Origin: Streptomyces pseudovenezuelae
GTDB lineage: Bacteria > Actinomycetota > Actinomycetes > Streptomycetales > Streptomycetaceae
Assembly (NCBI RefSeq): GCF_029892565.1
Contig: NZ_JARXVH010000001.1
Span: 434,001 to 498,000 of the forward strand
Direction of reading: 5' to 3'
DNA: 64,000 nt
A program made the position numbers and the translations under genes. Below are positions 57,172-64,000 of this stretch, one piece after another. Below the pieces are notes generated by a model. The model worked only from the letters and a program-made list of their open reading frames with translations. It made no database searches and had not been told where the DNA came from. Each line of letters opens with the position of its first letter. Position 1 is the first letter of the stretch.

Positions 57172-58485
57172 ATGCGTGTCCTGTTCCAGCCCTTCGCCGC
57201 CGCCACCCACGTCGCCGCCCAGGTCCCGCTCGCCTGGGCGCTGCGCGTCGCCGGACACGAGGTGCGCGTCGCGACCCAGCCGGACGCGGTCGAGGACATC
57301 ACCCGGGCCGGGCTCACGGCGGTGCCGGTCGGCGACCCGCTGCACGTCGCGGCCAAGATGAACCCGGACGACGCGCACCTGGTCGACGAACTGCGCGACG
57401 ACGCCTGGCTGCGGGTGCTCGACCCCGGCGAGATCCGCCCCGAGCGGCTCACCCCCGAGTATCTGCACGGGGTCTTCGCCACGTGGACGCCGCTGGTGCA
57501 CCGCAACACGGTGCCCGACCGGATGATCGACGACCTGGTCGAATTCGCCGCGGACTGGCGCCCGGACCTGGTCGTCTGGGACACGATGACGTACGCCGGT
57601 CCGGTCGCCGCCCGTGCCTGCGGTGCCGCGCACGCCCGGCTGATGTTCGGCCTCGACCTGGTCGGTCTGCTGCGCGAGCGCTACCGGGCCATCCTGGACC
57701 GGCTGCCGGCGGAGCTGCGCGACGACCCGCTGGAGGAGTGGCTGGGGCACGTCCTGGAGCGACACGGCCACAGCCAAGACCTCGGCTTTGACGAGGAGTT
57801 GGTGCTGGGCCAGTGGACCATCGACCCCGTCCCCACCTCGCTCTCCCTGCCGCTCGCCCACCCCCGGGTCCCGGTCCGCTACGTGCCGTACAACGGCCCC
57901 GCGACCGTACCCGCCGACCTGGACGACCCGCCGCAGCGGCGGCGGATCTGCCTGACCCTCGGCGTCTCCTTCCGTGAGGTGGTCGGCGAGGACCAGGCCT
58001 CCGTCGGCGAACTGCTCGCGGCCGTGGCCGATCTGGACGTGGAGGTGGTGGCCACACTCAACGCCGAGCAACTCGCCGCGCTGGGCCCGCTGCCGCCGAA
58101 CGTGCGGGCCGTCGACTTCGTACCGCTCAACGAGCTGCTGCCGAGCTGCGGAGCGATCATCCACCACGGCGGAGCCGGCACCTTCCTGACCGCACTGGCC
58201 CACGGCGTGCCCCAGATCGTGGTCCCGGCCCGCATGTGGTGCAACACACCCCGGGCCGAGCGCGCCCGGGCGGCCGGGATCGCCCTGACCTGTCCGCCGG
58301 AGCAGCTCACGGCGGCCCGGCTGCGGGCGATGGTCACACGGGTGTTGGAGGACGGTTCCTTCGCCCGCAACGCGGCCCGCGTGCGCGCCGAGATGCTCGC
58401 CACGCCGACGCCGGGCGAGCTGGTCCCGACCCTGGAGCGGCTGACGGCCGCGCACCGCTCGGCCGCCCGGCGCGGGGGATCATGA
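57172..58485 (+). CDS. EryCIII-type glycosyltransferase 2
   Basis: 437 aa, ATG 57172 behind GAGGAG. N-terminal QVPLAWALRVAGHEVRVATQP, interdomain RYVPYNGPATVP, ICLTLGVSFREVVGEDQASV and donor loop IIHHGGAGTFLTALAHGVPQ. The mid-region matches EryCIII/DesVII/AknS enzymes, which need a P450-like activator, present at 44292-45632. The last codons overlap the MarR gene (ATGA). Confidence 0.91.
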   Translation: MRVLFQPFAAATHVAAQVPLAWALRVAGHEVRVATQPDAVEDITRAGLTAVPVGDPLHVAAKMNPDDAHLVDELRDDAWLRVLDPGEIRPERLTPEYLHGVFATWTPLVHRNTVPDRMIDDLVEFAADWRPDLVVWDTMTYAGPVAARACGAAHARLMFGLDLVGLLRERYRAILDRLPAELRDDPLEEWLGHVLERHGHSQDLGFDEELVLGQWTIDPVPTSLSLPLAHPRVPVRYVPYNGPATVPADLDDPPQRRRICLTLGVSFREVVGEDQASVGELLAAVADLDVEVVATLNAEQLAALGPLPPNVRAVDFVPLNELLPSCGAIIHHGGAGTFLTALAHGVPQIVVPARMWCNTPRAERARAAGIALTCPPEQLTAARLRAMVTRVLEDGSFARNAARVRAEMLATPTPGELVPTLERLTAAHRSAARRGGS

Positions 58486-58976
58486 CATACCGTCGGGTCG
58501 AGACAACACGTTCTTCCCGCGGTCGAGGTGAACCCGTCTTGAGGACCCACATCCCCTATCTCCTGGCCGTGGCGAGCACGGTGGCCGCCCGCCGGGTGGA
58601 CGAGCGGTTGCACGACTACGATCTGACGGTGCGTCAGTACGGGCTGCTCACCCAGCTCTCGCTCGAACCCGAGCTGACCATGGCGGAACTGGCCCGCCAA
58701 CTCGGCATCGCCCGCCAGTCGGTGCACCAGTTGGTCAGCGAGCTGGTCGAGGCGGGACATGTCCGCCGGCGCCCCGGCGCCGACGACCGCTCGCGCCGAC
58801 TGGAGATCACCGACACCGCGCGCTATCTGCTGACCCGGATCGACGGTCCGCTGGAGCAGGTGGAGACGGAGCTGCTCGGGGACCTCACGCCGGAGGAGGC
58901 CGAGACCCTGCGCCGGCTCCTGCAGCGCGTCCTGGCGCACGCGACCGACGACGAGGCGTGGCTGCCCGGCCGCTGA
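58482..58976 (+). CDS. MarR-family regulator
   Basis: 164 aa, ATG 58482 overlapping the glycosyltransferase stop. Winged helix: YGLLTQLSLEPELTMAELARQLGIARQSVHQLVSELVEAGHVRRRPGADDRSRRLEITD. MarR proteins sense aromatic ligands, often the pathway product, and commonly repress exporters. It is the only obvious ligand-type regulator in the cluster and is a candidate for the palindromes at 49032-49066. Confidence 0.88.
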   Translation: MTYRRVETTRSSRGRGEPVLRTHIPYLLAVASTVAARRVDERLHDYDLTVRQYGLLTQLSLEPELTMAELARQLGIARQSVHQLVSELVEAGHVRRRPGADDRSRRLEITDTARYLLTRIDGPLEQVETELLGDLTPEEAETLRRLLQRVLAHATDDEAWLPGR

Positions 58977-59054
58977 CACCGGCTCGACGGTCAACGGCCC
59001 TACGACCACCGGGAGTCGAGGCCGGATCGAGATCCCGTCCCTAAAGTCACCGCC

Positions 59055-60356
59055 ATGCGTGTGCTGTTCGTGACCCTGGCCGCCTCACCCCACCTCCACG
59101 TCCAGGTGCCGTTGGCCTGGGCCCTGCGTGCCGCCGGACACTCGGTGCGCGTCGCCAGTCAGCCCGATCTGGTGGACGCCATCACCGGGGCCGGGCTGCC
59201 CGCGACCCCGGTGGGCCCCCGGCTCGCCCAGGACGAGTCCGTCGAGAAGCTGCGGCGCCGGCAGGAGAAGGCGGCCGAGCGCCTGACGGAGCCGCCGGAC
59301 GCGCAGGAACTGATGCGCATGGCGGAACACCGGCCGGAGCGGCTGACCCCCGACTTCCTGGACGGCCTGTTCACAGTGATGACCTCGGCCATCTTCCAGA
59401 ACTTCACGGACGAGGAGACCGTGGACGACCTGGTGGCCCTGGCCCGGCGGTGGCGCCCCGACCTGGTCGTCTGGGACACCCTGATGATGGGCGGAGCCGT
59501 CGCCGCCCGGGCCTGTGGGGCGGCCCACGCCCGCCTGCTCTACGGCCTCGACCTGGTGGGCGCGATGCGGGAGCGGCACACGGCCTCGCTCGCCGCCCGG
59601 CCCCGGGAACTGCGCGAGGATCCCCTCGCCGAGTGGCTGGAGTGGACCTCGGCCCGTCACGGCGGCGCCTTCGACGAGGAGCTGGTGACCGGCCAGTGGA
59701 CCATCGACCCCACCCCCGCCTCGTTGCGGCCGCCCACGGAACTGCCGTGGCTCTCCGTCCGGCACATCCCCTACAACGGACCGTCCGTGGTACCGAGTTG
59801 GCTGCGCGAACCGCCCGCCCGGCGCCGTGTCTGTCTCACCCTCGGTCTCTCCTTCCGCGAGGTGATGGGCGGTGACCAGGCGTCCGTCCCGGCCCTCCTG
59901 GAGGCGCTGGGCGAGCTGGACGCGGAGGTCGTGGCGACTCTGGACGCGGGGCAGTTGGCCGAGGTCGGCCGGGTCCCCGACAACGTGCGGGTGGTGGACT
60001 TCGTACCGCTGGACGCGCTGTTGCCCTCCTGCTCCGCCATCGTGCACCAGGGCGGATACGGCACCGCGCAGAACGCGCTGGTGCACGGTGTCCCCCAGGT
60101 GATCATCCCCAACGACCTCTGGGACATCCATCCCCGGGCGGAACTCATCGTGCGGTCGGGTGCGGGGCTGCGTCCGGCCGGACCGGGCCCCCTGGCTCCG
60201 GCGGAGTTGCGCGAGCTGGTGGCACGCGTCCTGGACGAGCCCTCGTTCGCACGAAGCGCGGCGCGCTTGCGGGCGGAGATCCGGGCCACGCCCTCCCCCG
60301 GCGAACTGGTCCCCGTACTGGAGGAGTTAACCGCTCGCCATCGGCAGGTCAGCTGA
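59055..60356 (+). CDS. EryCIII-type glycosyltransferase 3
   Basis: 433 aa, ATG 59055. QVPLAWALRAAGHSVRVASQP, RHIPYNGPSVVP, VCLTLGLSFREVMGGDQASV and donor loop IVHQGGYGTAQNALVHGVPQ, where the second His of HHGG is Gln. It is most like glycosyltransferase 2. Codon 425 is TTA (60327-60329), so efficient translation may need bldA. It converges with the reductase gene at 60349 with an 8-nt overlap. Confidence 0.91.
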   Translation: MRVLFVTLAASPHLHVQVPLAWALRAAGHSVRVASQPDLVDAITGAGLPATPVGPRLAQDESVEKLRRRQEKAAERLTEPPDAQELMRMAEHRPERLTPDFLDGLFTVMTSAIFQNFTDEETVDDLVALARRWRPDLVVWDTLMMGGAVAARACGAAHARLLYGLDLVGAMRERHTASLAARPRELREDPLAEWLEWTSARHGGAFDEELVTGQWTIDPTPASLRPPTELPWLSVRHIPYNGPSVVPSWLREPPARRRVCLTLGLSFREVMGGDQASVPALLEALGELDAEVVATLDAGQLAEVGRVPDNVRVVDFVPLDALLPSCSAIVHQGGYGTAQNALVHGVPQVIIPNDLWDIHPRAELIVRSGAGLRPAGPGPLAPAELRELVARVLDEPSFARSAARLRAEIRATPSPGELVPVLEELTARHRQVS

Positions 60357-61239
60357 TCCGCCCCATTGCCTCGGCCAGGGCCTCGCGCCAGGGCCGGGGC
60401 TCCGGGATGCCCAACTCGCGCCAACGGCCGTGCCCGAGCACGGTGTACCGGGGCCGGGGAGCTCGGCCGCCGAAGGCCGCGCCCGGGACAGGTCGCACCC
60501 TGTCGGGGTCTGCGCCCACCAACCGGAAGACCTCACGGGCCAGTTCATACCAGGTGGCCCGGCCCGCGTTGGTCGCGTGGAAGACCCCGTGCGCCTGCGG
60601 GGTGCGCCCCAAGGCGAGCAGGAGTCGTGCCACATCCGCCGCCCAGGTCGGCTGCCCCACCTGGTCGGCCACCACGTCCACGGGGCCCCGGCCGCGCGCC
60701 CGTTCGCGCATGGTGCACACGAAGCTGCGGCCGTGTTCGCCGTACAGCCAGGCCGTGCGGACCACGGTCCCCCGGTCCGGCAACAGGTCGAGGACGGCCC
60801 GTTCACCGGCTGACTTGCTCCGGCCGTAGGCGTTGCGGGGGCCCGTGGGATGGTCCTCGGGGTACGGGGAGCCGGCGTCGCCCGGGAAGACGTAGTCCGT
60901 GGAGAGGTGCAGCAGGCGGGTGCCCTGGTGGGCGCAGCGGGCGGCCAGGTGCCGGGGGGCTTCCGCGTTGAGGAGGAAGGCCAGTTCCTGCTCGGTCTCA
61001 GCCGCCTCCACGTCCGTGTAGGCGGCGCAGTTGACCACCACGTCGGGGCGGTGCCGGGTGAAGGCCGCGGCCAGCGCGTCGGGGGCGGTGACGTCCAGGG
61101 TGTGCCGGTCCAGGCCGACCGCGTCCGCGCCGTCGGCCGCCAGGGCCGCCGTCACCGCACGGCCGAGCAACCCGCCCGCACCGGTGACCAACCACCTCGT
61201 CGCGTCGGCAGGTCGGTCGTCAGGAGCCGGGAGATTCAC
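60349..61239 (-). CDS. dTDP-4-dehydrorhamnose reductase-like 4-ketoreductase
   Basis: 296 aa from GTG 61239 (AGGG ~9 nt upstream; GTG 61245 possible). RmlD family: WLVTGAGGLLGRAV, VVNCAAYTDVEAAE, STDYVFPGD, YGRSKSAGE catalytic pair and RTAWLYGEHG. It reduces C-4 of a keto deoxysugar, giving an L-sugar. Upstream text without homology was excluded from the gene. Confidence 0.9.
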   Translation of the reverse strand: MNLPAPDDRPADATRWLVTGAGGLLGRAVTAALAADGADAVGLDRHTLDVTAPDALAAAFTRHRPDVVVNCAAYTDVEAAETEQELAFLLNAEAPRHLAARCAHQGTRLLHLSTDYVFPGDAGSPYPEDHPTGPRNAYGRSKSAGERAVLDLLPDRGTVVRTAWLYGEHGRSFVCTMRERARGRGPVDVVADQVGQPTWAADVARLLLALGRTPQAHGVFHATNAGRATWYELAREVFRLVGADPDRVRPVPGAAFGGRAPRPRYTVLGHGRWRELGIPEPRPWREALAEAMGRIS

Positions 61240-61381
61240 GGGCACGACCCTGCCCGAGCCGGTTCGAGCATCCGACGAGGTCTCCTGGTGGCGGCCGGTC
61301 GTCGGCTCGATCCGTCGTCGACGGGTCGCCGACCGAGGCGCCCCAGACTCGGGCGCCGAGACCCCGAGCGTTGGAGGAACG

Positions 61382-61684
61382 ATGGCGCTGTTCGCCGTCC
61401 TCGCCACCCAGTCCCCCACCGGAATCCCCGCCGAGGAGTTCCGCCGACGACTGCCCGAAGGCTTCGCGTACGTCAGGGAGTTGGTGGACAAGGGAGTCAT
61501 CCGGCACAACTGGATCCGGGTCGGCGCCGCGGGCGGCCTGCTGATCTACGAGGTCGACTCGCACGAGGAACTGAACACCCTGTTGTACGGGAATCCGCTG
61601 AGCCCGCATCTGCGCTTCGAGGTGATCCCGCTGGCCGAGGTCGGCGGTTTCGACCCGACGGCCTTCGAGAAGCAGGCGGGTTGA
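61382..61684 (+). CDS. Muconolactone-isomerase-like small protein
   Basis: 100 aa, ATG 61382 behind GGAGGAACG. The whole protein is one ferredoxin-like domain with RVGAAGGLLIYEVDSHEELNTLLYGNPLSPHLRFEVIPL, typical of muconolactone delta-isomerase/YciI-like dimers. In aromatic polyketide clusters such proteins act as isomerases or cyclases or assist oxygenases. It is convergent with the Rieske-like gene (10-nt gap). Its role is unknown. Confidence 0.75.
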   Translation: MALFAVLATQSPTGIPAEEFRRRLPEGFAYVRELVDKGVIRHNWIRVGAAGGLLIYEVDSHEELNTLLYGNPLSPHLRFEVIPLAEVGGFDPTAFEKQAG

Positions 61685-61694
61685 GCCGACGCCG

Positions 61695-62663
61695 TCAGTC
61701 GGTCAGCACCGCCCGGGCGAGGCCGCGGTAGAAGGCCATCACCCCGGGTTCCTTCGGGGAGAGGTGACCGCGCTCGGCGAAGCGGGAGCCGACCACCCGT
61801 TGGACGGCCTCCATGCCGAGCCGGTCCTCCCGGTTGACCACCGCGGCGCTCTCCTCGTTCTGTACGCGGAGCGCGTCGCGGTCCTGCCCTTCGAGCGCGC
61901 TCGGGTGCACGAGCACTCCGCCGCGGACCTCGATGCGGTCGATGGCCAGCGGGATCATGCTGATCCAGACGACCGAGTCGCCGAAGGCCGCGAGGCTCCC
62001 GGAGGGGAAGACGGCGCAGTTGTACATGGTGGCGCGCTGTTCGGCGGTGAGCGGCAGCGCGGTGGCCGCGAGCGGCTCGCGGAACGGGCTGAGCAGTCGG
62101 GTCACCCAGCGGGATTCCGCGCGCACCTCCATGGCTCCGCCGGGCGGGGTGATGAGCGCCACCGTCGTGGGATGAAGCCCCATCGCGTGGTAGTTCTCGT
62201 GGGCGTTCTGGACCGCGATCTTCCAGTTGCACCGCCATTCCTCGCGCCACGCGGCGAGCGGTGTCATCTCCGGCAGCCGGTAGGCGTCGAGTTCCACGCC
62301 GATCCGCCGCAGGTGCGGGGCCAGCGGTTCGGCGGACGCGTCGCGGTTGACGAAGGCGAACCCCCGCCACTCCTCGACCGCCGGTGCCGGGCGGTGCGGG
62401 CCGAGCGCGGACCGCGCGCGCAGCGCACCGTCCGTGTCCCGGACCACCGTGAGGGGCTCGCCGGTGGGCGAGACGGTCACGGACGCGCCCGGCGCGGCCA
62501 GCTCCTCGACGTGGGCCGCCAGCACCCAGGACCGGCCGAAGACCCGTTCCCGTTCCGTCTCCCACAGTTCCGGTGAAGTGAAGGCGGCGGGGGGAAGGCT
62601 CATCTCCGGGGCGTCCGCCTCCAGGTACCGACCCAGCTCCGCCACGATCTCCGTGTGCGTCAT
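61695..62663 (-). CDS. Ring-hydroxylating oxygenase homologue lacking the Rieske cluster
   Basis: 322 aa, ATG 62663 overlapping the glycosyltransferase stop (ATGA). The C-terminal catalytic domain is intact: NWKIAVQNAHENYHAMGLH gives the two His of the mononuclear iron triad (~residues 155-165), and the family end motif (LSPKEPGVMAFYRGLA) is present. The N-terminal Rieske domain is not: the CxH...CxxH ligands are gone and the text jumps from GALRARSALGPHRPAP to VEEWRGFAFVN in one open frame. Normal family members are about 60-80 residues longer. It may use another electron source, be a structural partner, or catalyse a non-redox step. Confidence 0.8.
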   Translation of the reverse strand: MTHTEIVAELGRYLEADAPEMSLPPAAFTSPELWETERERVFGRSWVLAAHVEELAAPGASVTVSPTGEPLTVVRDTDGALRARSALGPHRPAPAVEEWRGFAFVNRDASAEPLAPHLRRIGVELDAYRLPEMTPLAAWREEWRCNWKIAVQNAHENYHAMGLHPTTVALITPPGGAMEVRAESRWVTRLLSPFREPLAATALPLTAEQRATMYNCAVFPSGSLAAFGDSVVWISMIPLAIDRIEVRGGVLVHPSALEGQDRDALRVQNEESAAVVNREDRLGMEAVQRVVGSRFAERGHLSPKEPGVMAFYRGLARAVLTD

Positions 62664-63949
62664 GATGCTCGCCGTTCCTTTCCGTGCCGGCGCGTCAGCC
62701 GTTCGATCTCGGCCACGGCCTCGTTGGGTGTCGGCATCCCGGCGATCTCCCACCGCAGCCGCTGTGCGTGCTCCTGGAAGGACGGGGCCTCAAGGACGCG
62801 CGCGATCGCCCGGCGGAAGCGGTCGGCGGTGAACTCGCGGAGCGGGAGCGCCAATAGGTTGCCCTGCTTCTCGTAGGCCGTGCCCATGGACTCGGTGACC
62901 CACTCCCACCCCGTGAGCAGGAGCTGGGGGACGCCGTGGAACTCCGCCGTGGCCTTGGTCTGGTAGCCGCCGTGGTGCACGACCGCCGCGCAGGTCGGCA
63001 GCAGGTCGTGCATCGGGACGTGGTCCACCACCCGGACGGTGTCCGGCAGCGGTGGCAGGTGGGCGCGCTGACGCTCGGAGAGGGCGGCGACGACCTCCAC
63101 GTCCGCGTCGGCCAGCGCGCCCAGCATGCCGGCGAGGATCGCGTCGAGGTCCCAGAGCCCGTAGCCGCTGTCGATGCTCACGCCCAGGGTGAGGCAGACC
63201 CGGGGCCGGGTGGGCGGCTCGCGCAGCCAACGGGGCACGACGGCCCTCCCGTTGTACGGGATGTAGCGGGCCGGTACGACGGGCAGGCCGAGGTCCTCGC
63301 GCAGGCTCGCCGGGCGGGTGTCGACGAGCCACTGGCCGGTGAGCGTCGACTCGTCGAACCGCGCCCGGGCGCCCAGGCGTTCCAGTGTCCAGTTCAGCCA
63401 CTCCGCCGTCGGGTCCTCGCGGTGCTCCGGCGGCTGCTCGGCGGCCAGCCGGCGAAACGCCCGCCGGGTGCCCAGTTGCATGGCCAGTTCGGGTCCGGAG
63501 ACCAGGCGGGCGTGGGCCGCGCCCACGGTGAGCGCCGCGATCGGACCGGCGAGGCACAGCGTCTCCCAGACGACCAGGTCGGGCCGCCAGTGCCGGGCGA
63601 AGGCCACCATCTCGTCGATCACCTGGTCCGAGTTCAGCCGGGAGTTGAGGGCGGGGACGATGACGCTCTCGTAGCCGAGCTGCTCCTCCCAGGTCTCCTC
63701 GCGGTCCGGGTCCCGGTCCTGGTCGGCGGTACCGAAGTGGGCGATGGCCTCCTTGTGGAACTCCTCCAGTCCCTCGTACCAGGACGGGCTCTCGATCGGC
63801 ACCGCGGTGATACCGGCCCGGGTGACGGTCTCCACCACACCAGGGACACAGACGGCCCGCACCTCGTGCCCCGCGGTGCGCAGCGCCCAGGCAAGCGGGG
63901 CGAGCAGCTGGAAGTGGCTGCCCTCCAGCGAGGTGAACAGGACTCTCAT
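62660..63949 (-). CDS. EryCIII-type glycosyltransferase 4
   Basis: 429 aa, ATG 63949. LAPLAWALRTAGHEVRAVCVPG, RYIPYNGRAVVPRWLREPP, VCLTLGVSIDSGYG and donor loop VVHHGGYQTKATAEFHGVPQ. It is translationally coupled to the Rieske-less oxygenase. Its mid-region resembles glycosyltransferases 2 and 3 and probably also needs the P450-like partner. Confidence 0.91.
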   Translation of the reverse strand: MRVLFTSLEGSHFQLLAPLAWALRTAGHEVRAVCVPGVVETVTRAGITAVPIESPSWYEGLEEFHKEAIAHFGTADQDRDPDREETWEEQLGYESVIVPALNSRLNSDQVIDEMVAFARHWRPDLVVWETLCLAGPIAALTVGAAHARLVSGPELAMQLGTRRAFRRLAAEQPPEHREDPTAEWLNWTLERLGARARFDESTLTGQWLVDTRPASLREDLGLPVVPARYIPYNGRAVVPRWLREPPTRPRVCLTLGVSIDSGYGLWDLDAILAGMLGALADADVEVVAALSERQRAHLPPLPDTVRVVDHVPMHDLLPTCAAVVHHGGYQTKATAEFHGVPQLLLTGWEWVTESMGTAYEKQGNLLALPLREFTADRFRRAIARVLEAPSFQEHAQRLRWEIAGMPTPNEAVAEIERLTRRHGKERRAS

Positions 63950-64000
63950 CGCGCGCCTCCGCTCGTCGTCCCGGCGGCCATGGGCGCACGCGCCGGACCT
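63946..64000 (-). CDS. 3' end of an upstream gene, cut by window edge
   Basis: An open frame ends with TGA at 63946-63948, overlapping the glycosyltransferase ATG (ATGA), like several other junctions here. Only about 17 codons are visible (ending SGGAR), all Streptomyces-like. No family can be named. Confidence 0.35.
   Translation of the reverse strand, partial: GPARAPMAAGTTSGGAR

Overview
The window is high-GC DNA with strong G/C third-position bias, GTG/TTG starts, bldA-type TTA codons, a SARP regulator, a mycothiol-type nitroreductase homologue and DasR- and CebR-like operators. Together these point to a Streptomyces chromosome or a close relative.

Layout. (1) 1-6.9 kb: a minus-strand operon runs GNAT, family-5 solute-binding lipoprotein, fused permease, MFS exporter, GNAT. 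It faces a CooC/MinD-like ATPase and a small conserved protein, and a Zur-box-like palindrome lies between the two divergent units, suggesting a zinc/metallophore role. (2) 6.9-16.8 kb: an SDR/HxlR pair is followed by a beta-1,3-glucan utilisation locus made of a GH16 endoglucanase with two discoidin domains, a GH1 beta-glucosidase, a CebEFG-like ABC importer and a Tat-exported GH55 enzyme behind a CebR-like operator. (3) 16.8-26.9 kb: ordinary chromosomal genes, including an EF-G paralogue with a short upstream ORF, a lipoprotein hydrolase, TerB, an acyltransferase, an ArsR/His-rich MFS pair sharing a long palindrome, a DUF574 methyltransferase, a decayed acyl-CoA dehydrogenase, and a GH18 chitinase behind a DasR-like site. 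(4) 26.9-28.1 kb: a scar zone with a tRNA-Leu 3' fragment, a plasmid-spread-type DUF2637 gene and a gutted IS5-family transposase. (5) 28.1 kb to the right edge: a type II polyketide cluster that continues past the window.

The polyketide cluster contains a minimal PKS (KSalpha, KSbeta with Gln in place of Cys, ACP), an ActIII-type C-9 ketoreductase, a didomain aromatase/cyclase, a DpsY/SnoaM-type second/third-ring cyclase, an ABM quinone-forming monooxygenase and a SnoaL-fold protein. That set predicts a linear anthracycline-like aglycone. The sugar genes are a thymidylyltransferase, 2,3-dehydratase, 3-aminotransferase, 3,5-epimerase, three candidate 4-ketoreductases, two C-methyltransferases, a DesVI-type N-methyltransferase, a MycE-type sugar O-methyltransferase and an acyl-CoA-dehydrogenase-like flavoprotein resembling nitrososynthases. 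Four glycosyltransferases and a P450-like partner without the haem cysteine complete the glycosylation machinery. The likely product is a multiply glycosylated aromatic polyketide with amino and nitro/nitroso branched deoxysugars. Control and self-protection genes are a bldA-dependent SARP, a MarR regulator and a DrrAB-like exporter.

The most unusual protein is a Rieske-type oxygenase (61695-62663) that keeps the mononuclear-iron half but has lost the [2Fe-2S] ligands in frame. It lies between a glycosyltransferase and a small muconolactone-isomerase-like protein. No NDP-glucose 4,6-dehydratase is visible here; it may lie to the right or be shared with primary metabolism. All function calls come from reading motifs and context, and no database search was run.
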